Origin: Tenodera sinensis
Taxonomy: Eukaryota; Arthropoda; Insecta; Mantodea; Mantidae
DNA length: 64,000 nucleotides
Assembly: GCA_030765045.1 (NCBI GenBank)
Contig: CM060962.1
Span: 211,345,636 to 211,409,635 of the forward strand
Reading direction: 5' to 3'
Under the pieces are notes generated by a model, which was not told the DNA's origin, did not search any database, and was given only the letters and a program-made list of their open reading frames with translations. This document shows positions 47,122-57,655 of this stretch, piece by piece. Positions within the stretch are counted from its first letter, which is position 1. Every line of letters starts with the position of its first letter. The position numbers and the translations under genes were made by a program.

Positions 47122-48297
47122 TTAATGGCTAGTCTTCATCTTTTTCTTCTTTTTCACCTTGGCTGACTTAGGTCCAACTATGTGGAAGTCGCCGTCCTCT
47201 GGCGATTCCTCGGAGGTGTGCGAGGCAGAGGATCCCCTACGACTCGCAGAGCGAGAGCGGGATCTCTGAGAGGACGTGAGACTACTTGCGCGAACTTTAT
47301 GTCGCGAACGACTTCCATCGGTAGGATCCTTACCGCTTCCTAACGGCTTGGAAACTGTGGTCTGCACGGCGGAAGATGTTTTAGACACTGCACTTTTTCG
47401 AGTAACTGTTGGGGTGCTCTCTGGAAGGTCAGTCTGTGTCGAGGCATTTGCAACGGTGACATGTTGCAAGCCGATAGTAGCAACAGGAGGGCGCCGAGCT
47501 GCCGACGAATAAGCTAAGGTGGTGGCAGGCTTCAGTTGTTCGAAACGCCGACGCGCTTCTATAAATGTCAGGCGCTCCTTTACCCGCAACTCCTGAATAC
47601 TCTTTTCGTCCAAGAACTTGGGACACTGACGTGAGCTAGATGGATGGTTACCCCCACAGTTCACACAGCATGGGTCTCGAGTGCAAGCCGTGTCTTCGTG
47701 TGCCGGTAAGCCGCAACGTTCACAAGCTGCAGGATGGTTACACGAGGTCCTAGTATGCCCGAATCTCTGACACTGAAAACAGCGCATGGGATTCGGGACA
47801 TACGGTCGTACTGCAGCACGCTCGTAGCCACAGTAGATGTATTCTGGCAGCTGAGTGCCCTTAAACGTAAGGAATACTGTACGTAAGGCACACTCTTTCC
47901 CATCCTGTTTCCGAGTTAATCGGTATGCTTGGCAGACTCGCTGATCAGAGAGGCAGGTGACAATTTCTTCGTTGGAGAGATCGTCGAGGCTGGAAGTGGT
48001 TACTACTCCTCTACACGAGTTGAGGGTCTTATGTGGGGCTACCCGGATAGGGTAGGAGCCCAACAAACTCGCCTTCAACAGCTTCTGCGACTGATCTCCA
48101 TTCATCACCTCGATCAATAACGTGCCATCTCTAAGTCTGGTTGCGTTTTTAACCGGGCCACAGATCCTATCGACTTCCTTTTTAATGTAGAACGGGCTAA
48201 TGTCCTTCATCGTCTTTCCTTCACATTGCAAGGTCAGCACCAAAAAACTGTCAATGAGGGAGGGTTTGCGCGGAGACATGATTATTTGGACCCCCAT
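47122..48297 (-). CDS. LINE ORF1: nucleic-acid-binding protein with zinc knuckles
   Basis: A 391-residue protein. Residues about 15-165 form a globular region typical of insect and arachnid I-like ORF1p (FYIKKEVDRICGP, later RTVFLTFKGTQLPEYI). Three CCHC knuckles follow: CFQCQRFGHTRTSC (about 173-186), CERCGLPAHEDTAC (192-205) and CVNCGGNHPSSSRQC (211-225). The last third is low-complexity and Ser/Arg-rich (RSRSRSASRR), ending in a basic KVKKKKKMK that may act as a nuclear signal. It is expected to coat the RNA and form the ribonucleoprotein. A second ATG at codon 7 (MSPRK) is an alternative start. Its TAA stop lies in the same frame as ORF2. Confidence 0.93.
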   Translation of the reverse strand: MGVQIIMSPRKPSLIDSFLVLTLQCEGKTMKDISPFYIKKEVDRICGPVKNATRLRDGTLLIEVMNGDQSQKLLKASLLGSYPIRVAPHKTLNSCRGVVTTSSLDDLSNEEIVTCLSDQRVCQAYRLTRKQDGKECALRTVFLTFKGTQLPEYIYCGYERAAVRPYVPNPMRCFQCQRFGHTRTSCNHPAACERCGLPAHEDTACTRDPCCVNCGGNHPSSSRQCPKFLDEKSIQELRVKERLTFIEARRRFEQLKPATTLAYSSAARRPPVATIGLQHVTVANASTQTDLPESTPTVTRKSAVSKTSSAVQTTVSKPLGSGKDPTDGSRSRHKVRASSLTSSQRSRSRSASRRGSSASHTSEESPEDGDFHIVGPKSAKVKKKKKMKTSH

Positions 48298-49239
48298 CCG
48301 GAACCGTCGGCGTCAGCCTGCCATCCGGGGGTCAAGGGATAAAAGACACCAAAATCTCCTCGGTCTGTGCCGCCATGGAGACCCCTCCATGACTGACCTC
48401 AAGGCGTACTTCAGAGGAGCTACCCTCCGATCTCCACTGCTTGTCCGCATGGGTAAACCGTTCACCACGTGACACCCCGGTTTTATGCCCCCACCACAGG
48501 AATAACCGCCTGTGGCTCCCCGCTTTAGCACACGCTGCCTCAACGGAGTCAGCGTGGATTCAGGGGACTTCGAGTTGATTACACCGGGGTTCCGTCAGCG
48601 GTAACACGTCCGGCCGGTGATACTAACCCGACGGCACGCGGCCGTCGGGAGATTAACACCGGCCGTGCCCTCAAGGAGCTACGTGGGTGTACATGACGTG
48701 TGGACGGGCTCCGCACCTAAGGCTACACATGGGGGCAGTGTGAAGGGTCCGCACAACCTTCGCGCCTGAGACCTCCGAAGAGCACACAAGTCGGGGGCCG
48801 CGCAGAAAACCGTGGGACAGGACCACGGAGATAGGAAAGATCCCTGCTGGTGAGACAGGAGTTATAAATCTAGGAACTTACAAACTAATAAACAGAATAA
48901 GCCTAGAAGAGGAAGAGGGTGATATAAAGGCAACATAAAAGCTGCACGTGGCACAGTTAATGACTATGAAGGGGTGGAATGATGGTGAGCAGCTCGGGGC
49001 CCCGGGTACGCCAAACCCGGACCTACCGTGGTAGGTTCCCCTGGGGGAGTTTGATTTCGGAGTCCTCTTCTCCTAGATGAGTCGTCGACCAAGACTAACG
49101 AGCCTCATCTACCCGTTGGAATGTTCTTAGCTTCCCCTCACCTCTTGCCTACCAGTGGTCACGAAGACTCACTTAGTAGGCCGTCTGGATCGGGTACTGA
49201 GCCCCTCCGCCACGGCAAGGCGACACTCCTTCGGAGGGG
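48298..49239 (-). promoter_or_regulatory. LINE 5' UTR with presumed internal promoter
   Basis: About 940 bp, much GC-richer than the surrounding DNA, starting CCCCTCCGAAGGAGTGTCGC. An open upstream frame of 76 codons (48543-48313) ends just before ORF1 and may be incidental or a uORF. Intact LINEs carry an internal pol II promoter at the 5' end. That role here is inferred from position, and no initiator or downstream motif is assigned with confidence. Confidence 0.55.
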
Positions 49240-49250
49240 CCAGAAGACGA

Positions 49251-49491
49251 AGGAATAAAAGAATTCACCGATTACATTCTGGATAACTACATATCAGAAG
49301 ATGCCAACTTCCCTCCTATGATGTGGGCTGAACTCATCAATTCACCACCAACAACCGCGAATCTTTCCACAGAAAAATTAAGTCTTTTCAACGCCAGTCA
49401 TTCAAATATTTATATCTTGATTGAAGTACTGAAGGAAATACAAAGCGACGCCTTAGTATGTACTGCTCAGAAGTGTAGGCAAAGGAAATAA
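49251..49491 (+). pseudogene. MULE transposase remnant, C-terminal part
   Basis: In frame with 43066-43116 when the LINE and one TSD copy are ignored, this continues EGIKEFTDYILDNYISED and FPPMMWAELINSP, then LSTEKLSLFNASHSNIY and LIEVLKEIQSD before a stop at 49489-49491. In MULE proteins this corresponds to the segment ...FPP.LW...N...RTNN..E..H..LN..F..SHP.I...I..L...Q. The Asn-Asn and His of that signature are changed here, so it is degenerate. The reading frame is free of stops, so decay after insertion into the genome was moderate. Confidence 0.7.
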
Positions 49492-49696
49492 ACATGCTCT
49501 TACGAAAGAAATATTTTTACAAAATAAAATATTAACATTCCGACAAGACTTCAATTTTTAAGCGCTGTTTCTTTTAAATTCCTACCAGTTTAATAAATAA
49601 CGCGTGTTTTAACAACACTAAGTTTCATGTTTTTCAGCACATTTTAACCATAACAGTAATCTGCATCTTGCATTACTGGCAGTCCTAAGTCTGCAA

Positions 49697-49888
49697 ATGG
49701 GAAGGAAAGTTGTGGTTTATGATTATCAACCAATAATTACTTGTTTAAGGAGCCATTTAGACGGGAAAAACGGTATTTTTAATTATGCGGGATATTCATG
49801 TCTGGCTCGAAACACTTCAGTTAACAGTGGCGGACTGAAAGTGAAGGCAAAATACCCAGATGAATGGGGGAGGCAATTTACGCTATAG
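49697..49888 (+). pseudogene. FLYWCH-like zinc-finger remnant
   Basis: The frame reads GRKVVVYDYQPIITCLRSHL and then GYSCLARNTSVNSGGLKVKA. The spacing resembles FLYWCH fingers (G...L.Y..Y...R....G..YW.C....C.A.....) that are normally N-terminal in animal MULE transposases. Here the W/C pair is lost, and the segment lies after the C-terminal remnant on the same strand, partly inside the right TIR. Rearrangement, or a second element, could explain this. The identification is tentative. Confidence 0.3.
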
Positions 49889-49961
49889 ACTTCAAGTAAA
49901 CAGGAGGCAATTTAAGTTCTTTTTATACCTGGGGAGGCAATTTACCGACGCCGTTTTATCC

Positions 49962-50605
49962 TAACTATTTGTTCCTTTTCTATAATATAAAATACACATA
50001 CGCGCACATGATACTGCATTTCGAGTTTTACAAGTGACAGTCTGTGCTGTCCGTGTGAGGCAAAATTGCACCACTGTTATTCGTTAGTGCCGTATTAGTT
50101 AGCGGGCATGCCTCAAACGTCAGGATTTGGACACGATAATAGGAATATTCTGAGGTTGCATGCTTTAGCGTTTGCTATTCCGATAATTATCGATTGGTGC
50201 TGCAACTCAGTTATTTCCTAGTGCAACTGCATGCATTCATACTATTTTCATGGCAGTTTTGATGTTAAAAATTCATTTAATTTAAATGTGTGGTCAATCA
50301 CTTCCCATTCGCATTCAGGATTTCGTATCTGGAAACAAAGGCGTCATACCATTATTTTTAATTCCACCCACGGAACGTCATGGCCACATAAACTCTTCGC
50401 CACACACGCAAGCACGCACGCTCGCTTGCGCACACACACCATCTACTCGCAGCACTACAAGGACAAACACCCAGGTATGCTCATAAAACATGTTACGTCA
50501 TTATATTCTTCTCGTGCCGGAAGGGTAAGGACCGACCTAAATGAGTCGTCCAATACCAACAAGTTACCAGTTTTCACCAGCTGTCAGACCCAATATATAA
50601 ATTAG
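49962..50605. other. No feature recognised
   Basis: A short CA/CG-rich stretch lies at 50402-50438. The open frame 50231-50605 contains it and has no domain. Confidence 0.4.
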
Positions 50606-50700
50606 CGCTTCTCGGGTTACTAGCCGTGTAATATTCATAAAATTGTTCCAGCTTTCGGCCATACTAAACTCCATGACCATCGTCAAGAAATGAAATGTAC
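50606..50700 (-). other. Hammerhead-ribozyme-like retroelement remnant
   Basis: On the minus strand, 50686-50651 reads TTGACGA, a 6-bp stem (GGTCAT with ATGGCC, one G-U), then GAAA and GC. This matches the CUGANGA - stem II - GAAA core of type I hammerhead ribozymes carried by Penelope-like elements and related small retroelements. The first base of the core box is T instead of C, so it is probably inactive. The adjoining GTAACCCGAGAAGCG matches the end of the insertion at 53797-53937. Confidence 0.45.
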
Positions 50701-50760
50701 AAATTGCAGAATATCATTTACATGTCTTATTCCTTAGCTATTTCTGTGTGAGCTACAATT

Positions 50761-51060
50761 CCATTATTATCATCATCAATATTATCATCAATATCAACAT
50801 TATTATCATCATCAATATCAACATTATTATTATCATCATCAATATCAACATTATTATTATCATCATCAATATCAACATTATTATTATCATCATCAATATC
50901 ATTATTATTATCATCATCAATATCAACATTATTATTATCATCATCAATATCAACATTATTATTATCATCATCAATATCAACATTATTATCATCATCAATA
51001 TCAACATTATTATCATCATCAATATCAACATTATTCTTATTCTTATTCTTATTATTATTA
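50761..51060. repeat. 24/27-bp minisatellite
   Basis: About 12 units of ATTATCATCATCAATATCAA plus CATT, with some units carrying one more ATT triplet (24 or 27 bp). The regular Asp/Asn-rich minus-strand frame (50727-51089) is a product of the repeat and has no gene support. Confidence 0.92.
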
Positions 51061-52705
51061 ATCATGTGAGTATTTAAATCCGACAGCAAAATGGCTTTTA
51101 CGAAGCGTCAATCAGATTGCCAACTGTAGAGACTTGTTCCTAAACGCCACACCATATTTATATTGACCATTCCATTCATACTTGACTTGATTAACAAAAA
51201 TCAACTATGCGCATAACAATTTCAAATTACAAACTATGGCAACCTTCATTCGCGAAAATTCATCACATTTCATTACTACCTCCTCTAAAGTTATGCTGTG
51301 ATCAGGTTAGAGAATCTAGCTGCATTGTCCTACAGATGCGCAACAGCTGAGGTAATTTGACGCAACAGAGCTGCTAGGCTTAAATGTCAAAAACGGCTGA
51401 CACTCGCTTCAGTGAAACATCTTATGCTGAAATGGATTAATTCCACGAAGGAAACCTCAGAAAACACCATACAACAGGAACTATGTTTGAAATCAATTTG
51501 ACAAATTTTGTATTGAACGGAATTATAAATTAACAGCAAATACTCTGACGCTGTCAACATCTTTAAAGATTCAAGCGTCAATGACAAAAATAACATTTCA
51601 TAGGCTGTATCAACCTTTAATTCGTGAAACAGTCTTAATAAATGCAATCTCTGTGGCATTACTTACGATAATCATAAGGCCGAAGGAAAGATTTCATATT
51701 GCTACAAAACCTATGGAAGTTTTAAAGCATGATTAACCGGTATCATTAATTGGAAACATGCAGCAGTGCTAAAACATTTGTTATGGGAAGTTCATCCTGA
51801 AATTAATTGTACGTGATATTGCATTATAATACTAACTTCTTTTGAAAGCAAGGAAACAAATATGTTAATGTTTCATTTTGCACGGCTCTCGAAAAGGCTT
51901 CTGATGTAGGCCACCCGAGTTGTGACGTCACCGTCTAGTACGAACTGAAGTCAAGCTGTATGCTTACGTTATTGGTGGACATACTCCTATGTACATGTAT
52001 TGTCGGTTAGAGCTTTATTTTCGCATTCTTTTGTTAAAATCACCGATGAAGGTTTTAAAAAGACACGACTGGATAACTTGTTATGCATGGATGCACTAAA
52101 GATAGCACAGCATTCAAATAATAACCACTGGGTTGTGGCTGCCAAAATTCGTGGATCAAAAGCACATTCCACTACAGCTTATTATTCGAGTTTAAGTTGC
52201 AACATATTTTAGCTTATATTGAAAAACTAAGATGTGCTCATTAGTTTTCATAAAGGAACAGTGTAGCATACTAATCATATGTCATTCGCAACGAAGTAGT
52301 ACTTAGCAAATATCAGACTTAAAACTGCTTTTCATTAGAACTAGCACATATTTTACCATTAACTTGTATTATATAAAGAGAACGGTACAGGGAAATAAAT
52401 TAGTTTTACAAAACTAACAAAAATACGTTTTTATAACAAACCGGATGGGGTGTCGGATATCCAATGTTATAAATAGTTACATTGCTAGCTATTTATAAAA
52501 GTAAAGTTATGATAAAAGTAACGTGGAGAGTTTTTACAATAAAATTTATTAGTTTGTTAATATAAATTAGTTTTTATTTTAAACTTATTACAACATTTTG
52601 AAATATAATGAACGGCTGGACTTTATAGAACAAATTCTTCATACTTAAAAATTATCTTCTGCTTTTTAGTTCGGCTTGTTATAAAGGCGTATATTTATTA
52701 GTTTA
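51061..52705. other. No gene recognised; one AT hairpin
   Basis: A perfect 10-bp inverted repeat TTATAAATAG/CTATTTATAA lies at about 52469-52500. Otherwise AT-rich, with no shared repeat or coding motif. Confidence 0.4.
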
Positions 52706-52841
52706 TTAGTTTCTCTACTGGTAAGTAGGGGAAGTATTGTATTCCACCCAAAAATTCGATGTCGAGATTTCCCCGGAAATGTTTTGAGCCCCCCGAATAA
52801 AAAAAAAAAAAAATAAATAAATAAAAAAATCAGAAAAAAGC

Positions 52842-53211
<370 letters not shown>

Positions 53212-53796
53212 AGTCTGTGGACAGCATAACTCACAAACGAAAACTCGGTTAAAAACCTAAGTTGGTATTTAAGTTTAATGTCTTTCAAGGATGCGACACG
53301 AAGATTTTGAAGAAAATAGCCCCACCCTAAACTACCCTTTACATGGAAATTTTTTCGAAAATTTTTATTTTCTTGAAAATGGCTCTAACGATTTTCATTA
53401 AAATGTCACATGTTTGAGATATTTTTATGACAAATGAAATGTATATCTTGAATTTTCTGGCTATAGTCCCTGTAGTCGTATTTACTCTGGATGACTTTTG
53501 CATAACTTTAACATAACCGTTACAGATAGACCAAATCATACTATACAAAAAATACACAATTTATGTTTGAATAAATTTTCTTGTAGGGTGAACCATTTCG
53601 GAGATATTCCTTGTTATGTGTGAGAGTTTCGGAAAACTTAGAACTGGCGAAATGCTACATCGTTGTTCATTTTTTATATGTTAAGCGTGCAAAGAGAGCG
53701 GGACCTCAAAGCTTTTAAAGATTTCACTATCGCTCAAAGCCTACTGTTTTCTAATATTCCCCTTTCACCTACACGGAAATAAGCAATAAGATAATT

Positions 53797-53937
53797 AATA
53801 ATTAATTCTCGGGTGATCAGCGCGTCAAATTTATAAAACTCAAGCTTTCGACCATTTGATTCTCCATGGTCTGCTGATCACCCGAGAAACAATTATTATT
53901 AGTAACATTCGCCGCGAAATGTTTAAATCTTATAGGT
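53797..53937 (-). mobile_element. 141-bp hammerhead-like insertion with 12-bp TSD
   Basis: It interrupts H. AATAAGATAATT occurs exactly on both sides (53785-53796 and 53938-53949) but once in other H copies. Inside is a perfect 16-bp inverted repeat TTCTCGGGTGATCAGC (53806-53821) with its complement (53873-53888). Between them, on the minus strand, lies GACCAT...ATGGTC (6-bp stem) followed by GAAAGC, as in the remnant at 50651. The CUGANGA box is degenerate (CAGCAGA). Likely a non-autonomous retroelement of the Penelope/retrozyme type. Confidence 0.55.
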
Positions 53938-53960
53938 AATAAGATAATTTGTACAAATGC

Positions 53961-54690
53961 ATTCTTGGTCTTGAGTGAGTTCACTGATCGTTTATTAGTA
54001 CATTGACCAGCAAAACACTATTAACGTTGCAACTTTGCACGAGCGTAGACACAACACCAGCTGATGAAACAAATGAAAACCGGTCCACGCAAAGCATGCT
54101 ACCAACATTGCGTGTTAAAAGGTACCTGAGGCGATAACCGAAGTCCCTTCTTACAATCAGATGTAAAAGCTCATGACCTGGTAGACCATGACACATGGGC
54201 GACGTGAGGGTCATTTGAACATTCAATGTGAATCTACCCAGAGAGATTCGAATGTCACTAACTGAAACAGACCAATTTGGTCACTTAGGTCCCTTTTAAC
54301 AATCACCAATTCAAATGCGATGCCTAATGGGCTCCAAGGCACCTCTAACTATACTGCCAAGCTATTAGGAGTATTAAGAAAAGAACAAATAAGTCAATAA
54401 GGCTTTACTTTGATACAGGATTGATCGTAATGATAATGATAATGGTGATGAGGAGAAACGTTATTTGCTTAGAACAGAATGATCAGAGGTTTTAAACTCA
54501 TACTCGATAGTTTAATTTGGCACGCAAGAAGACGGGTTGTGTTTGGTTAATGTTTTATTCATTCTACTTTTTATTACATTACATTATTTTATTACAAAGT
54601 CAACTGAAACGTTAACTGCAGCTTTTAAAATGGTTAAAAATGGCAAACGTATGGTTTCAATTACTTTACATTTGTAAAAATTAAGCATAA
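53961..54690. other. No feature recognised
   Basis: An 81-codon frame on the minus strand (53981-54226) has no recognised motif. Confidence 0.4.
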
Positions 54691-54694
54691 AAAA

Positions 54695-55530
54695 TCTGAT
54701 GTGTTACACTCACATGACTTTCTCTACCCTTGTACTAACCATTCTTACAAACCCTTATTCCTATATCCTCTTTGTGTTAGTTAAGATAAACATTTGTACA
54801 AATTATCTTATTGCTTATTTCCTTGTAGGTGCAAGGGGAATATTACATTACAGTAGGCTTTGTGCGATAGTCAAATCTTTTTGACCTTTGAGATTCCGTT
54901 CTCTTTGCACACTTCACATATAAAAAATGAACAACGATGTTAAATTTCGCGAAAGTTTTAAGTTTTCCGAAACTCACACACATAACAAGGAATATCTCCG
55001 AAATGGTTCACCCTACAAGAAAATTTATTGAGATATAAATTGTGTATTTTAGCAAGATCTACATTTTTTATACAGTATGATTTAGCCTATCTCTAACGCT
55101 TTACCAGTTATGCAAAAGTCGTCCAGAGTAAATACGACTACAGGGGCTATAGCCAGAAAATTCAATACATTTAATTTGTCATAAAAATATCTCAAACATA
55201 TGGCATTTTAATCTAAATCGTTAGGGCCATTTTCAAGAAAATCAAAATTTTCGAAAAATCTTCCATGTAAAGGGTAGTTTAGGGTGGGGCTATTTTCTTC
55301 AAAATCTTTGTGCCGCATCCTTGAAGGACATTAAACTTAAATACCAACTTTGGTTTTTAACCCACTTTTCGTTTTTGAGTTATGCTGTCAAGACACACAC
55401 ACGGACTTTTTTCTAAAAATGCTTTTTTGGATTCAGGGGGCCTTAAAACATATATTTCCGGTGAAATCTCGGCATCGAATTTTTGGGTGGAATGCAATAC
55501 TTCCCCTACTTACCAGTAGAGAAAGTAAAA
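54695..55530 (+). repeat. Repeat H copy, near full length
   Basis: TCTGATGTGTTACACTCACA to CCAGTAGAGAAAGTAAAAA. The microsatellite position has only ACACACACAC (about 55393-55402), so this copy shows a minimal tract. Confidence 0.85.
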
Positions 55531-55850
55531 ATAGACAAATATTACAATGTGTTTAATTTACACCGTAATGATCCTCGCGTAGATTTCTCAGAGATATCGT
55601 TAACGTTTATTCGCCATGGCAAAATCCTTTTCTTCCTGATTTCAGATGTTTAGGAAGTGAACAAACAATTTGTTGAAGCGCTACAATCAACTGGAGCACA
55701 GAGGAACTACACACGCTTTGTAGCATTTCTGCTTTAATATCTGATTGGAATTCATGTGTATCCTGGAAGGATCCTGAATTGTTGGTTCTCCTGCAATATA
55801 CTACACAAACAGTGCACTTAACTACCACATACTGAAACATGTTTGTCGGT
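55531..55850. other. No feature recognised
   Basis: Sequence just upstream of the LINE zinc-binding remnant. It may belong to the same element but carries no readable domain. Confidence 0.35.
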
Positions 55851-55852
55851 CC

Positions 55853-56071
55853 CTAGTGTGGCGAAATCTAAATTCGTCCTCGCTTCCTGTAGTGGTGCGT
55901 TCAATTTGGTTTAATGTAGCCCTTGATGTGTTACCTACGAAGGAACGCATTCATCGTATCCGAATGTCAAACCACGAAGCCAGCGTTTATTGCTTAGAGA
56001 CGGACACCGAATTCCACCGTTTGGTTTGTCTCACGATTATGGCTCCAATGGGTGACAAACTCTTGACATAA
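55853..56071 (+). pseudogene. LINE reverse-transcriptase zinc-binding domain remnant
   Basis: The frame reads MWRNLNSSSLPVVVRSIWFN, then DVLPTKERIHRIRMSN, YCLETDTEFHRLVCL. This follows the RT-associated zinc-binding segment of several insect LINEs (VWRNL....P...RS.WY....D..PT..R.H.I.....C...D...HR...C). The first Cys of the CxxC pair is missing and the frame stops soon after, so it is a fragment. It is unrelated to ORF2 of the intact LINE. Confidence 0.45.
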
Positions 56072-57265
56072 AAACGTAGATAACTAATGTGAAACTACAT
56101 ACGGTATCAACTAGGATCGAAAACAAGTAACACCAAGAAAGAAGAAGAAAACTTTCTCCCTGAATCAACATTAGTGGGACTACTTTGTATACGAGAGAAA
56201 AAATGCCATGATATGAAGTCTATGTTTGTTGCCTGCGTTTAGGTATTAAACCAAGATATGCAAAATGAAACAAAAATGTATGGCTGATATGTGCAAGTGA
56301 CCTTGTCGCTTTAACCTCCTTTGTTTTGTGCATGAAGCATTTCCCCATCACTGATCCATGTAAACACACAATAGATAGGTTAGTCTTCGAGTCCCATGAC
56401 TCGGCGAAAAGTAGGTGGCAGCAAATGCACCATCTCCTCTTTCGCATTAGGTTGGGCACCACTGCACTAAAATAAAATGTAAATAAATACAATGCGTCTT
56501 CATTTCTGTATCACGTGTTTAGTTCCTTTTACTCTAATCGGAAGCGCCAACACAGACGGTGATGTCAGAGCAAGAAGGATGCGTTGCAACGCATGTGACC
56601 AACTTGCATATTGAATTGTACAAGTAATTACACGACATTCAGAGTTAACATGTTTGCTTCCTGATAATATTTTCGGATTCCACGTGACATTTTAACCAAT
56701 ATAGTTCATATGTCAGCATGGTTACATTGTCGTGCATGTTCCCAATTATTGTGCACTTAGCTGTAACCCACTGTAACACAGAAATTCGTCCATTGCCAAT
56801 TTGAGCCTATCTTCTACCATTATAAAATGCTGATGTTAATAATTCACCTGGCTTTATCTACTATAATTTATTTTTATGCTATTCTTGATCTTAGGTTTGT
56901 AACTAGTATTGCTCTAGTTTTTCTATTAATAGTTTCTTTGTAATTTCTTGTAGATACACGAGGGACACAGGAACTCAGATCTAATGTTTAGCAGGTAGCT
57001 ATATGCTGGCTTGGAAATGCTATACTTATTCCATGGTATTACAAGAATTAATTCAATATGGTCACTTCGACAAGTTTTGTAAAGTTCAGGCCACTAACAA
57101 GGGATACCTGTTAATGGGGGATGGTTATTTGAAATGAATTGTTTGTGTTACAGATCTAATTTTGTGTGTAGTATGTTTTATGTGCTTTATGGTTCACTAG
57201 TTACACAAAATTATATAAAATGCTTCCCGAAAATAGACGCCTTCGCAGGCTATTCAAGAGCATTC
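56072..57265. other. No gene recognised; 16-bp palindrome
   Basis: ATGCGTTGCAACGCAT at 56579-56594 is a perfect palindrome. No supported coding sequence. Confidence 0.4.
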
Positions 57266-57269
57266 AAGA

Positions 57270-57617
57270 GTACATTTTATTTGTCCTGTAAATATCTTAA
57301 ATCTGTGGTATTTAATAATCAAAGCGTTAAAGAAATGTCTGAGAAAATAAAAATAACGAACAACTTTCCGCATAAGGTTAGTTTCGAGTGGAAGATTTTC
57401 TTGAAAGTCTTCGTGTGGCATCTTTAAAAAGAATTAAACCTAGTTATCAAACGTTTCGATTTGATTTACGCTGTGCAGACACTCGCGGTTTTTTTCTTTC
57501 TTCTTTCTTTTTCATTCAGGAACTCTAACATGTATTTCAGCTGAAATCTCGTATCAAAATGTTGAGTGAATGTAATATTTCTCTGCCCACTAGGTAAGCG
57601 GTAGAGAAAGTTATGTT
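57270..57617 (+). repeat. Repeat H right-half fragment
   Basis: Blocks AGTTTCGAGTGGAAGATTTT, CTTCGTGTGGCATC, GCTGAAATCTCG.ATCAAA and the end AGCGGTAGAGAAAGTTA. There is no AC tract, and a CT-rich stretch (57486-57512) lies at that place. Confidence 0.6.
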
Positions 57618-57655
57618 CCTATACCAAGAAGCAAACGGTTACTGCGAGAAATTAC

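Larger units (their letters stand above)
43117..49239 (-). mobile_element. Full-length I-like non-LTR retrotransposon
   Basis: A complete 6123-bp LINE on the minus strand with an exact 11-bp target-site duplication, CCAGAAGACGA (43106-43116 and 49240-49250). Its order is: GC-rich 5' UTR (about 940 bp, 48298-49239), ORF1, a 12-base spacer, ORF2, a 3' UTR of about 300 bp, and a short (CCAT)n-like tail (TCCATCCATCC). Both ORFs are open from start to stop. ORF2 with endonuclease, reverse transcriptase and RNase H, and a three-knuckle ORF1, point to the I superfamily (I/Nimb/R1-like) rather than Jockey, which usually lacks RNase H. Intact ORFs and identical TSDs indicate a very recent insertion, possibly still competent. 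Confidence 0.95.
42571..49953 (+). mobile_element. MULE-type DNA transposon containing a nested LINE
   Basis: The left TIR (42571-42705) and right TIR (49825-49953) are inverted copies. Each holds three copies of a GTAAATTGCCTCCC-like motif and a CCGCCACTG at the inner edge. An exact 8-bp duplication TTTTATCC flanks the unit (42563-42570 and 49954-49961), within the 8-10 bp range known for Mutator-like elements. Removing the LINE and one copy of its target duplication leaves an element of about 1.25 kb. A decayed MULE transposase lies inside. It is too short to be autonomous. Confidence 0.85.

Noticed and set aside
43549..48543. Many plus- and minus-strand open frames inside the LINE
   Set aside because: Shadows of ORF1 and ORF2 in other frames; the GC-rich coding sequence leaves antisense frames open.
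50727..51089. Regular Asp/Asn-rich repeat protein
   Set aside because: Explained by a 24/27-bp minisatellite; no start context, signal sequence or flanking unique domain.
56579..56594. 16-bp perfect palindrome ATGCGTTGCAACGCAT as a regulatory site
   Set aside because: Single occurrence with no nearby gene; a palindrome of this size can arise by chance in 64 kb only rarely, but nothing else supports a function.
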